Below are positions 24,850-32,765 of a DNA stretch of 64,000 nt, in pieces. The stretch is from positions 124,001 through 188,000 of the forward strand of contig CAVRMF010000011.1 in assembly GCA_963721905.1 (NCBI GenBank). The letters are read 5' to 3'. The notes below the pieces were generated by a model, which worked only from the letters and a program-made list of their open reading frames with translations, was not told the origin of the DNA and ran no database searches. Made by a program: the position numbers and the translations under genes. The stretch is from Roseiarcus sp963721905 (GTDB lineage Bacteria > Pseudomonadota > Alphaproteobacteria > Rhizobiales > Beijerinckiaceae). How positions within the stretch are numbered: position 1 is the stretch's first letter; every line of letters begins with the position of its first letter.

Positions 24850-25209
24850 ATGTCTGCATCGCACGAAATCTTCGGCACGACGCCGTTCGACGGCGCAATG
24901 GCCCAGCGCGGCTACGCGCTCAACAAGATGTGCTTTTCCTTCAATAATGCGGCGAACCGCGCAGCCTTCAAGGCCGACGAAGAAGCCTATATGCGCGCCT
25001 TTGGCCTCAACGGCGAGCAGGCGGAGGCGATCCGCGCGCGCGACGTGCTCGGCCTCCTCGCGGCGGGCGGCAACGTGTACTATCTCGCCAAGTTCGCCGG
25101 CATCCTCGGCCTCGACGTCCAGGACCTCGGCGCCGCCCAGACCGGCATGAGCAAGGAGGCGTTCAAGGCGCGCCTCGTCGCCCAGAACGAGCAGCCTGAA
25201 ACGATGTGA
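24850..25209 (+). CDS. extradiol dioxygenase small (LigA-like) subunit, second copy
   Basis: 119 aa, alpha subunit of class III ring-cleaving dioxygenases. The LigA fold signature is visible: GYALNKMCFSFNNAANRAAF, FKADEEAYMRAFGLN, then GGNVYYLAKFAG. It is 18 residues shorter than the 39735-40148 copy. GGGGAGGAG ribosome site precedes the ATG. The small subunit caps the active site of the large subunit encoded 19 bases downstream. Confidence 0.88.
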   Translation: MSASHEIFGTTPFDGAMAQRGYALNKMCFSFNNAANRAAFKADEEAYMRAFGLNGEQAEAIRARDVLGLLAAGGNVYYLAKFAGILGLDVQDLGAAQTGMSKEAFKARLVAQNEQPETM

Positions 25210-25228
25210 CGAGAAGGACATTTTCATC

Positions 25229-26062
25229 ATGACCAGGATCATCGGCGCTCTCGCCACTTCTCACATTCCCGCCATAGGCGGCGCGATCGCCAAGCGGCTC
25301 GAGCAAGACCCGTACTGGAAGCCGTTCTTCGATGGCTTTGGCCCAGCGCGCGACTGGCTTCGACGGGAAAAGCCGGACGTCGCGATCGTCTTCTACAATG
25401 ACCACGGCCTCAATTTCTTCCTCGACAAGATGCCGACTTTCGCGGTCGGCGCTGCGCCGGAATACCGTAACGACGACGAGGGCTGGGGCATCCCGACGCT
25501 GCCGCCGTTCAAGGGCGCGCCGGACCTCTCCTGGGCGATCATCAACCATCTCGTCGAGCGCGAATTCGATATCGTGACCTGCCAGGAGATGCTGGTCGAT
25601 CACGCCTTCACCCTGCCGCTCAAGCTCTTCTGGCCTGAGGGCGGCGGCCCGCTGGCCGTGCCGGTCTGCATCAACACTGTCCAATTCCCGCTACCGAGCG
25701 CCAAGCGCTGCGTCGCTCTTGGCCGCGCTGTCGGCGAAGCGGTCACGGCCTGGGACGGCGATAAGAAGGTCGTCATGATCGGTTCGGGGGGCTTGAGCCA
25801 CCAGCTCGACGGTCAGCGCGCCGGCTTTATCAACAAGCCCTTCGATCTCAAGTTCATGCAGAGCATGGTCGACGAGCCGGAATGGGCGGCGCAATATAGC
25901 ATCCACGAGCTGGTCGAAAAGACAGGCACGCAGGGGATCGAGCTCCTCAACTGGCTCGCAGCTCGCGCCGCGGCGCCAGGGCGCATGCGCAAGGTCCACA
26001 GCAACTACCACATCCCGATCAGCAACACCGCAGCAGGAATGATGGCGCTCGAGGCGGCGTGA
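25229..26062 (+). CDS. class III extradiol dioxygenase large (LigB-like) subunit, second copy
   Basis: 277 aa. Iron ligands are in place: His12 (LATSHIPA), His59 (FYNDHGLN) and Glu238 (QGIELLNW), with the catalytic base His191 (SGGLSHQLDG). It differs clearly from the 40190-41047 LigB; that one has the full LigB signature, while this copy has its own substrate-loop sequences (WPEGGGPLAVPVCIN). It may take a modified substrate such as gallate, 3-O-methylgallate or another substituted protocatechuate. Operon with the small subunit and adjacent to the P450 locus. Confidence 0.88.
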   Translation: MTRIIGALATSHIPAIGGAIAKRLEQDPYWKPFFDGFGPARDWLRREKPDVAIVFYNDHGLNFFLDKMPTFAVGAAPEYRNDDEGWGIPTLPPFKGAPDLSWAIINHLVEREFDIVTCQEMLVDHAFTLPLKLFWPEGGGPLAVPVCINTVQFPLPSAKRCVALGRAVGEAVTAWDGDKKVVMIGSGGLSHQLDGQRAGFINKPFDLKFMQSMVDEPEWAAQYSIHELVEKTGTQGIELLNWLAARAAAPGRMRKVHSNYHIPISNTAAGMMALEAA

Positions 26063-26276
26063 CAGGAGATCGCGCCGCATAGTCCGTTAACCGGGGACCA
26101 CCCTTTGCTGAAGCATGGGGGCGCCCTTTGCGCGCTTGCGGCGGCTCGACCCTTCGCTAAACTGGCCCTGCTCGATTGCCGCCTGGACGGCAAGGGAGGA
26201 AACGGCCATCGATGACGAAGACCTCTCAAGCGGCCACTCCGCGTCCCTTCACGCGCGCCCTGACGCGGAGACGGGC

Positions 26277-26966
26277 ATGAGCGGACGGATCGCGGTCCTA
26301 TCGTCGATGGCGACCCGCCACATCCTGGCCGATCTCGCTCGGGACTATGAGCAGAGAAACGGGGTCGGGGTCGATATCCGATCCATGGGCGGCGTCGAGG
26401 CGGCGAAACTGGTGCGGGCCGCCGAACCGACGGACGTCGTGGTGCTGGCGTCGAGAGTCATGCGGAGCCTGGAGGCTGAAGGCCGCCTCGTCAAAGCAAG
26501 CATAAGCGACTTCGCGCGATCTGAGGTCGCCATTGCGGTTCCCGCCGGCGCGCCGCGCCCCGGCGTCGACAGCGAACAGGCCGTCAGGCAGGCCATGCTC
26601 GAGGCGCGTCGGATTTGCTATTCGACCGGTCCGAGCGGCGATCATCTGAAGGCGCTGTGCGAGAAATGGGGCGTTACCGACTCCGTCCTGGCGAGCGCTC
26701 TGGTCGCGCCGCCCGGCGTCCCTGTGGCGAGCCTGGTCGCGCGCGGCGAAGCCGATCTCGGTTTTCAGCAACTGAGCGAATTCATAGGCCAACCCGGCAT
26801 CGAGATCGTTGGGTCTCTGCCGCCGGAGATCCAGGCCGTAACGGTCTTCTCGGCCGGCGTTTCCAGCAAGTCTGCCGAGCCTGACGCCGCGCATGCGCTC
26901 GTCGCCTATTTGGCGTCGGCGGAAACCGGCGACACGAAACGACGCTACGGCATGGAACCCGGTTAA
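26277..26966 (+). CDS. ModA-like ligand-binding protein without signal peptide
   Basis: 229 aa from MSGRIAVLSSMATRHILADL. The fold is a type II periplasmic-binding-protein fold of the molybdate-binding (SBP_bac_11) sort: SSMATRHIL binding loop, VVVLASRVMRSLEAEGRLV, IAVPAGAPRP, ARRICYSTGPSGDHLKAL, GEADLGFQQLSEFI. No export signal precedes the first strand, and the upstream bases do not encode one, so it probably stays in the cytosol. No transporter genes of that class are nearby. It follows ligB-like by 214 bases on the same strand. Function unknown; a cytosolic effector sensor or an enzyme on this fold are possible. Confidence 0.65.
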   Translation: MSGRIAVLSSMATRHILADLARDYEQRNGVGVDIRSMGGVEAAKLVRAAEPTDVVVLASRVMRSLEAEGRLVKASISDFARSEVAIAVPAGAPRPGVDSEQAVRQAMLEARRICYSTGPSGDHLKALCEKWGVTDSVLASALVAPPGVPVASLVARGEADLGFQQLSEFIGQPGIEIVGSLPPEIQAVTVFSAGVSSKSAEPDAAHALVAYLASAETGDTKRRYGMEPG

Positions 26967-26977
26967 ATCGTCGAGAG

Positions 26978-27063
26978 GGCGCATTTGGATTCGCCCGTTT
27001 TGATCGCGCCGCGCCGGCGGGCGCCGCTCCTCGCTGGCCGTTTTAGGGGCAGCCAAATGCGCC
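26978..27063. repeat. 86-bp MITE-like unit with 11-bp terminal inverted repeats
   Basis: GGCGCATTTGG at 26978-26988 and CCAAATGCGCC at 27053-27063 are perfectly complementary, with partial pairing inward. No coding content. It could be a small non-autonomous element or a long hairpin terminator region after the ModA-like gene, though without a U-run. Confidence 0.5.
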
Positions 27064-27419
27064 GCCTTCAGGATGTGATCGGCGAGAAGCCGGCGCTCGA
27101 TCGCAGGCGGGCCAGCAGGCCGTGCGCCCCGGCGCTCTGACGCCAGTTAAGTCCTGCCGCCTGGGTTGTCTTCAAACCGTGTTTCTCGATCTTCGTAAAT
27201 CGGATGCCGGCTTCTCATCGCCGGCGAAGAAGCTATTCCGGCATTCAAGAAATATTGGAGATTTCGATATTAAATGGATATTGACAGGATATCATCAACG
27301 TTTTAGGGCATCGCCGGGCGGCCGGCGCCGGAAGCCGGGAGGCAGCGCGGTCCCATGTCCGATGGACGTCATCGCCGGCCGACGGTAGAAGGCGCGCAAC
27401 AACGTTTCGGGAGGATTGG
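27064..27419 (+). promoter_or_regulatory. promoter region of Liv-type system 2
   Basis: 356 bases without a gene. An A+T-rich patch at 27243-27300 stands out in this GC-rich context and contains ATATT/AATAT half-sites (AATATTGGAGATTTCGATATT, mostly dyad) and a TTGACA at 27281-27286. This is the likely promoter and operator zone for the importer genes that follow. The GntR-type regulator encoded at 31975-32694 is a candidate binder, which I cannot test here. Confidence 0.4.
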
Positions 27420-28568
27420 ATGAGGAAGGCGTTGACATGGTCGACCCTTGCAATGGCCGCAGCGCTCGCGGCGCTGAGTTCTCCGGCGCGGGCGGATGGG
27501 ACGATCAATCTCGTAGACTTGGCGGAATTGTCCGGCTCCGGCGCGACGGTGGGCACCAATTTCAAAAACGGGGTCGACCTCGCGGTCGATGAGATCAACG
27601 CCAAGGGGGGCATACTCGGAGCCAAGATCGTCGTCACCCACGTCGACACGCAGTCCAATGCGGGCGTCGCCAAGGCGCAGGCGGAGAAGGCGCTGGACAG
27701 CGAACCTTATGCGCTGCTCGGACCCGGCTACTCCGGCTCCGTCAAAGTCGTCGCGCCGCTCGCCGCCGATGCCGGCGTCGCCGAAATCATGGGCGGCGAG
27801 GCCGCCGACCTGACGCGCGCCGGCAACAAATTCCTGTTCCGCACCTCGTTCGGGCAACAAACGAGTATGCCCAAGATCGCCAAATACATCGCCGATGTGC
27901 TCAAGGCGAAAACGGCGGCGGTCGTTTATGTCAACAACGACTTCGGCAAGGGCGGCCACGACGCGATCCTGAAGGAATTCGCCGCGCGCGGCGTCAAAGT
28001 CGTCGTCGACAATTCCACCGAAGCCGGCCAGGCGGACTTCGCCGCCGACGCGCTGAAGGTGAAGACGGCGAATCCGGATGTCGTGTTCATTTATCTCAAC
28101 GAGGAAGAGAGCGCGCGGATGCTGAAAGAGCTGCGCAAGGACGACATCAAGGCGCCGTTGGTCGGGGAGACGACGCTGATCGGCCAGAAAGTGATCGAGC
28201 TCGCGGGCGACGCCGCCAATGGCGCCATCGGCCATGTCGGCCTGACGACGGATGCGCCGGTACCCGCGCTCCAGGCCTATCGCGACAAGTTCATGGCCAA
28301 ATACCATTACGTTCCTGACCATAACGGCATCAAAGGCTATCTCGCCGTTTATATGATCAAGGCCGCGACGGAGAAGATGGGCAAACTCGATCCCAAGAAT
28401 CTCGCGGCGACGCTGCATGGCATGACCATCACGGCCGACAAGGAGCCGGGCATCCTGATGGATGTCACGATCGACGAGAATGGCGATCTCGATCGCGAGA
28501 GCTTCCTCGGCCAGGTCGTCGACGGCAAGCAGGTGATCAAGGAAGTGCTGCCCAAGCTCAAGAACTGA
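27420..28568 (+). CDS. Liv-type ABC transporter substrate-binding protein, system 2
   Basis: 382-aa periplasmic binding protein. Signal peptide MRKALTWSTLAMAAALAALS with cleavage near SSPARA-DGTIN. Mature signatures: ELSGSGATVGTNFKNGVDLA, KGGILGAKIVV, LLGPGYSGSVKVVAPLAADA, VVYVNNDFGKGGHDAILKEF. GGGAGGA lies just before the ATG. First gene of a five-gene importer set that ends next to the regulator of the shikimate/protocatechuate operon, so it probably binds shikimate, quinate or a related hydroxylated ring acid; amino acids remain possible. Confidence 0.9.
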   Translation: MRKALTWSTLAMAAALAALSSPARADGTINLVDLAELSGSGATVGTNFKNGVDLAVDEINAKGGILGAKIVVTHVDTQSNAGVAKAQAEKALDSEPYALLGPGYSGSVKVVAPLAADAGVAEIMGGEAADLTRAGNKFLFRTSFGQQTSMPKIAKYIADVLKAKTAAVVYVNNDFGKGGHDAILKEFAARGVKVVVDNSTEAGQADFAADALKVKTANPDVVFIYLNEEESARMLKELRKDDIKAPLVGETTLIGQKVIELAGDAANGAIGHVGLTTDAPVPALQAYRDKFMAKYHYVPDHNGIKGYLAVYMIKAATEKMGKLDPKNLAATLHGMTITADKEPGILMDVTIDENGDLDRESFLGQVVDGKQVIKEVLPKLKN

Positions 28569-28609
28569 GTTCGGGCGCGGCGGCGACCGCGAGCGCATCG
28601 CGAGGCTTC

Positions 28610-29485
28610 ATGGCCAACTTGATCGCCATTGTCGTCGCGGGCCTGGCGACCGGCGCTCTCTACGCGCTCGTCGCGGTCGGATTCACGCTGCTTTGGCAGA
28701 CTTCGCAGACGATCAACTTCGCCCAGGGCGAATTCGTGATGCTGCCGGCGTTCTTCATGCTGGCGGCGATGAATCTCGGTCTGCCGTTCTGGGCGGCAAT
28801 CCTCATCGGGATCGCCCTCTCGACAGCGATCCTCGGATTTGCTTTCAAGCGGTTGCTCGTCGATCCGATGTTGCGGCACGGCGTGCTGCCGCTCGCGATC
28901 GCCACCATGGCGCTTTCAACGTTCCTCAAGGAATCCGTCAAGACCTTCTATTCCGCCGAGGCTTCGCCCTTTCCCTCGATCGCGCCAGAGGGTGATCTGC
29001 ACATTTTCGGCACTTCCATCGCCTGGCAGAACATCGCCGTCCTGGTCGTCGCCATCGCGGCGGTGACCGGCCTGCAATTCCTGCTCAACCGCACGCGCCT
29101 CGGCCGCCAGATGCAGGCAGCGGCGCAGAACCCCACCGTTGCGCGGATTCTCGGCGTGCCGGTGGAGCGCATGATCCTCTACACGTTTCTCATCAACGGG
29201 GCCCTGGTCGCGCTGGCGTCGCTGCTGATCTCGCCGATCTATCTCGCGAAATTCACCAACGGCGAGACGCTGGGCCTCGCGGCCTTCGTCGCAGCGATCG
29301 TCGGCGGTTTCAACCGGACCCGTGGAGCGATCGCCGGCGGGCTCCTGCTCGGCGTTGTGGACAATCTGTCGGCCGCGTATGTCTCCACGGAATATCGCGC
29401 CGCGATCCCGATGGCGCTGTTGATCATTGTGATCCTTTTCCGGCCGAGTGGACTGCTCGGCAGGCCAGAAGAGCGCACGGTATGA
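28610..29485 (+). CDS. Liv-type ABC transporter permease (LivH-like), system 2
   Basis: 291 aa, multi-spanning. LivH pattern LLWQTSQTINFAQGEFVML, and the coupling loop TRLGRQMQAAAQNPTVARILGV. C-terminal IAGGLLLGVVDNLSAAYV and the final FRPSGLLGRPEER are usual. Overlaps LivM-like by four bases and follows the binding-protein gene by 41. Confidence 0.9.
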   Translation: MANLIAIVVAGLATGALYALVAVGFTLLWQTSQTINFAQGEFVMLPAFFMLAAMNLGLPFWAAILIGIALSTAILGFAFKRLLVDPMLRHGVLPLAIATMALSTFLKESVKTFYSAEASPFPSIAPEGDLHIFGTSIAWQNIAVLVVAIAAVTGLQFLLNRTRLGRQMQAAAQNPTVARILGVPVERMILYTFLINGALVALASLLISPIYLAKFTNGETLGLAAFVAAIVGGFNRTRGAIAGGLLLGVVDNLSAAYVSTEYRAAIPMALLIIVILFRPSGLLGRPEERTV

Positions 29486-30480
29486 ACCGCGTCCTGCAGG
29501 CGCGTGTGAGCTGGCTCGCAGGGGCGTTCGTGGTCGCCTTTCTTCTATGCGCGCCGATCGGGTTCCACCGCTACGGCCTCTATATCCTCAGCCAATGGGC
29601 GGTCATGACGATCGCAGCGATCGGCCTCAATTTGACGCTCGGCTATGCCGGCCAGGTTTCGCTGGCGCAGGGCGCCTTTGTCGGCATCGGGGCGTATAGC
29701 GCGGCGATCCTGACGACGCAGGGCTGGCCGCTCGGGCTTGCGATCCTCGTCGCGATCGCGCTCTGCTTCGCGGTCGGCTGGGTCCTCGGCTATCCGGCGC
29801 TGAGGGTGCAGCATCACTATCTCGCCTTCGTGACGTTGGCCTTCTCCACGTTGGCTTTCCTTGTTTTCCGCAATGAAGCCTGGTTGACCGGCGGGACGGA
29901 CGGCATCGACGGCGTCCCCCGGCCGGTTATCCTCGGCATATCCACCAAGCCGCACCCGGCCTACTACTATTTCTGCCTCATCGTGCTCGCGCTCGTCACG
30001 CTGGCGATGCTCTGGCTCGTGCGGTCGCCCTGGGGGCGCGCGTTCGTCGCCCTGCGGGAAAATCCCTTGCGCGCGCTGTCGCTCGGCGTCGATACGCGAC
30101 GCTATACGCTGATGGCCTTCGCGATCGGCGCCGCGCTCGGGGGCCTCGCCGGGGCGCTCTACGCTCCGCTGGTCGGGCTCGTCGAGCCGCCGGCCTTCAC
30201 CCTCGCGCTGTCGCTCAATCTCCTGATGATGGTGATCGTCGGCGGCTCTGGCTATTTCCTCGGCCCGTTCCTCGGCGCGATGGTCGCGGTGCTGATGCCG
30301 GAATGGCTGCGCTTTCTCCAGAGCTATTATCTCATCCTCTATTCGCTCCTGGTGATGGGGCTGCTGATCTACTCGCCGACGGGCCTGATCGGGATTTTCG
30401 ACCGCTACGTCCTGCATCGCAGGACTCGCGCCGCCTCGGCGGCGCGGGCGGCGCTCAGCGCTTCTATCGAGGGGCGCTGA
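29482..30480 (+). CDS. Liv-type ABC transporter permease (LivM-like), system 2
   Basis: 332 aa. LNLTLGYAGQVSLAQGAFVG and GAYSAAILTT are the LivM signature, WLTGGTDGIDGVPRP the conserved periplasmic loop, and ALRENPLRALSLGVDTRRY the ATPase contact. One base separates it from the LivG-like gene. Confidence 0.9.
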   Translation: MNRVLQARVSWLAGAFVVAFLLCAPIGFHRYGLYILSQWAVMTIAAIGLNLTLGYAGQVSLAQGAFVGIGAYSAAILTTQGWPLGLAILVAIALCFAVGWVLGYPALRVQHHYLAFVTLAFSTLAFLVFRNEAWLTGGTDGIDGVPRPVILGISTKPHPAYYYFCLIVLALVTLAMLWLVRSPWGRAFVALRENPLRALSLGVDTRRYTLMAFAIGAALGGLAGALYAPLVGLVEPPAFTLALSLNLLMMVIVGGSGYFLGPFLGAMVAVLMPEWLRFLQSYYLILYSLLVMGLLIYSPTGLIGIFDRYVLHRRTRAASAARAALSASIEGR

Positions 30481-30481
30481 G

Positions 30482-31225
30482 ATGGCGCCGGTGCTCGAGG
30501 TGGCCAATATCAGGAAGCGCTTCGGCGGCATCACAGCGGTCGACGGCGTCTCCTTCGAGGTCCGCGAGGGCGAGATTCTCGGCATCATCGGCCCCAACGG
30601 CTGCGGCAAGTCGACCCTATTCAATTGCATCCTCGGCCAATTGCAGCCGAGCGAGGGGGAGGTGAAGCTCGACGGGCGCTTGACGACGGGAATGCGCCCC
30701 TGCGACCTCAATCGGCTGGGCGTCAGCCGCACGTTCCAGCTCTTGCAGATTTTTCCGCGACTTTCAGTGCGCGAGAATCTGATTCTCGCGGGGCAGGAGC
30801 ACAAGGGGACGATGCTCTCGCGCCTCATCGGGCCGCGCGACGCGGGCCTCGGCGCCGCCGCCGATCAAATGATCGAATTCTTCAAGCTCGACCATCTCGC
30901 GGGCGAGCGCGCCGGCGGCCTCTCCTACGGTCAGCAAAAATTGCTCGACGCCGCGATGGCCTTCATGGCGGGACCGCGGCTCGTGCTGCTCGACGAACCG
31001 GCGGGCGGGGTCAATCCGACCATGCTCTCCAATCTCAAGGACCGGCTAAAGGCGTTCAACCTCGAGCGCGGCGCGACCTTCGTCGTCATCGAGCACAATA
31101 TGGACTTCGTCATGTCCCTCTGCACGCGGGTTATGGTGCTCGCCGAAGGCAAAGTTCTCGCCGAGGGCCTTCCCGTCGAAGTCCGCGCCAATCCGGCCGT
31201 CGTCGAGGCCTATCTTGGCCACTGA
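30482..31225 (+). CDS. Liv-type ABC transporter ATPase (LivG-like), system 2
   Basis: 247 aa. Walker A GPNGCGKST, signature LSYGQQKLLDAAMAF, Walker B LVLLDEPAGGV, and SRTFQLLQIFPRLSVRENLI. Overlaps the LivF-like gene by 11 bases. A change of the usual GAGKST to GCGKST in Walker A is tolerated in the family. Confidence 0.92.
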   Translation: MAPVLEVANIRKRFGGITAVDGVSFEVREGEILGIIGPNGCGKSTLFNCILGQLQPSEGEVKLDGRLTTGMRPCDLNRLGVSRTFQLLQIFPRLSVRENLILAGQEHKGTMLSRLIGPRDAGLGAAADQMIEFFKLDHLAGERAGGLSYGQQKLLDAAMAFMAGPRLVLLDEPAGGVNPTMLSNLKDRLKAFNLERGATFVVIEHNMDFVMSLCTRVMVLAEGKVLAEGLPVEVRANPAVVEAYLGH

Positions 31226-31949
31226 TCCGATCGTCGAATTGGAGAATGTCGTCGCCGGCTACGGCGCGATGACTATTCTCAACGGCACGAGCTTCAAGAT
31301 CGCGCCCGGCGCGATCACCACGATCATCGGCCCCAACGGCGCCGGCAAGTCGACGGTGTTCAAGACGATCTTCGGCCTGCTGCGCGCCCGCTCGGGAAGG
31401 ATACGCGTGTCGGGACGCGACGCTACGAACTGGTCGCAGCGCCAGTTGCTGGCCGCGGGCGTCTGCTACATCCCGCAGGGCCGCAATATCTTTCCGGAAC
31501 TGTCTGTGCGTCACAACGTCGAGCTCGGCGGCGTGTCCGCCGGGCCGGAAATCAAGGATGCGCCGGCGCGGCTCGAGGCGGCGCTGGACCGGTTTCCGGC
31601 GTTGCGCCGCAAGGCGAACCATCAGGCCTCGACGCTATCGGGCGGCGAACAGAAGCAGCTCGAGATCGTGCGCGGCCTCATGCTCGATCCCAAGCTGATC
31701 CTTATCGACGAACCCTCGATTGGGCTCTCGCCGCTGATGGTGCAGGAGACCTTCGCCCTGCTCACGCAACTGCGCGACAAGGGCGCCTCGGTCCTAATGA
31801 TCGAACAGAACGCGCGCTCCGCGCTGCAGATGTCGGACTATGGGCTGGTGCTTGAGCTCGGCCAGACTCGGATGCATGACAGCGCCTCCGCGATCCTGAA
31901 GGACCCACGCGTTGCGCAGTTGTTCCTGGGTGGGGTGATCGAAGGGTAG
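31215..31949 (+). CDS. Liv-type ABC transporter ATPase (LivF-like), system 2
   Basis: 244 aa. Walker A GPNGAGKSTVFKTIFG, signature LSGGEQKQLEIVRGL, Walker B LILIDEPSIGL, and CYIPQGRNIFPELSVRHNVE. Last gene of importer 2; its stop faces the stop of the GntR-type regulator across 25 bases. Confidence 0.92.
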   Translation: MATDPIVELENVVAGYGAMTILNGTSFKIAPGAITTIIGPNGAGKSTVFKTIFGLLRARSGRIRVSGRDATNWSQRQLLAAGVCYIPQGRNIFPELSVRHNVELGGVSAGPEIKDAPARLEAALDRFPALRRKANHQASTLSGGEQKQLEIVRGLMLDPKLILIDEPSIGLSPLMVQETFALLTQLRDKGASVLMIEQNARSALQMSDYGLVLELGQTRMHDSASAILKDPRVAQLFLGGVIEG

Positions 31950-31974
31950 CGTCCGCGAGCCCGGGCCTTCCCGT

Positions 31975-32694
31975 CTACCGTCGACCCGGGGCGACCCCCG
32001 GTAGCTCCGCCCCCTTCAAGATATGCTGGGCCAAGAGCTCCGCGGCTTTGTCTGCGTTGCGGGCAAGCGCCGCATCGAGAATCTCACGGTGCTCCTTGGC
32101 CGACTGCGTTCGCGGAAACGGCTTCGTCTTCAGCGAAAGCATCCGATAGCGCTGGCTGTGATCGTACATCGCCTTGTGGAACATCAGCAGCCAGCGCGAC
32201 TGGCAATTGGCGATCAACGACGCATGAAATTCCTGGTTATAGCGTTCCCAGGCATCGCCGTAACGCTCCGGATCGTTTTCGACCAACGCCTCAACCTTGG
32301 ACAGCTTGTGATAGGCGCCGACGACGCGCGCCTCCCAGTCGAGGTCGGCCCGCGCGATCGATTGGCGCAGCGCGTGGCATTCGAGCAGTTGACGCATTTC
32401 GGTTATCTGCCTTAGGTCTTCCAGCGAGACCGGCAGCACCGTGAACCCCTTCTGCCCCTCGGCGACGACGAGCCCGTCGGCAGCCAGCCGCGACAGGGTC
32501 TCCCGCAAGGTGTTGACGCTGACCTCATAAGTCTTGCTGAGTTTCTCGAGTTTGAGCTTGGCGGCGGGCGGCAAGACGCCCAGGATGATGTCATGACGAA
32601 GCAGCTCGTGCAGCGTCTCGGTAAGCGTCGGCGCCCCGCCGGTCATGGCGCGTGACTCATCCATTTTGTCCGCCCGATTGTGCGAATCCAACAT
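31975..32694 (-). CDS. GntR-family (FCD-domain) transcriptional regulator
   Basis: 239 aa. N-terminal winged helix (LTETLHELLRHDIILGVLPP, LSKTYEVSVNTLRETLSRLA) is followed by the all-helical FCD effector domain (LRQITEMRQLLECHALRQSI, FHASLIANCQSRWLL, EHREILDAALARNADKAAEL). The His and Asp residues of FCD metal sites are present. It is divergent from the quiC operon with only 71 bases between, so it probably represses that operon and responds to shikimate-, quinate- or protocatechuate-pathway intermediates. The ATG used is the first of several; MTGGAPTLTE is an alternative start. Confidence 0.9.
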   Translation of the reverse strand: MLDSHNRADKMDESRAMTGGAPTLTETLHELLRHDIILGVLPPAAKLKLEKLSKTYEVSVNTLRETLSRLAADGLVVAEGQKGFTVLPVSLEDLRQITEMRQLLECHALRQSIARADLDWEARVVGAYHKLSKVEALVENDPERYGDAWERYNQEFHASLIANCQSRWLLMFHKAMYDHSQRYRMLSLKTKPFPRTQSAKEHREILDAALARNADKAAELLAQHILKGAELPGVAPGRR

Positions 32695-32765
32695 TCAAGA
32701 ATTATCCCATATTGCTAATTTATGTCTAATCTAGTATGGAAGCGAAAATATAGGAGACTTTCTGG
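32695..32765. promoter_or_regulatory. divergent promoter/operator region, regulator versus quiC operon
   Basis: 71 A+T-rich bases with CCATATTGCTAATTTATG, TCTAATCTAGTATGG and TAGGAGA before the quiC ATG at 32766. CCATA and TATGG arms lie 23 bases apart. The A+T content stands out against the rest of the window. Expected site of the GntR-type regulator. Confidence 0.45.
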
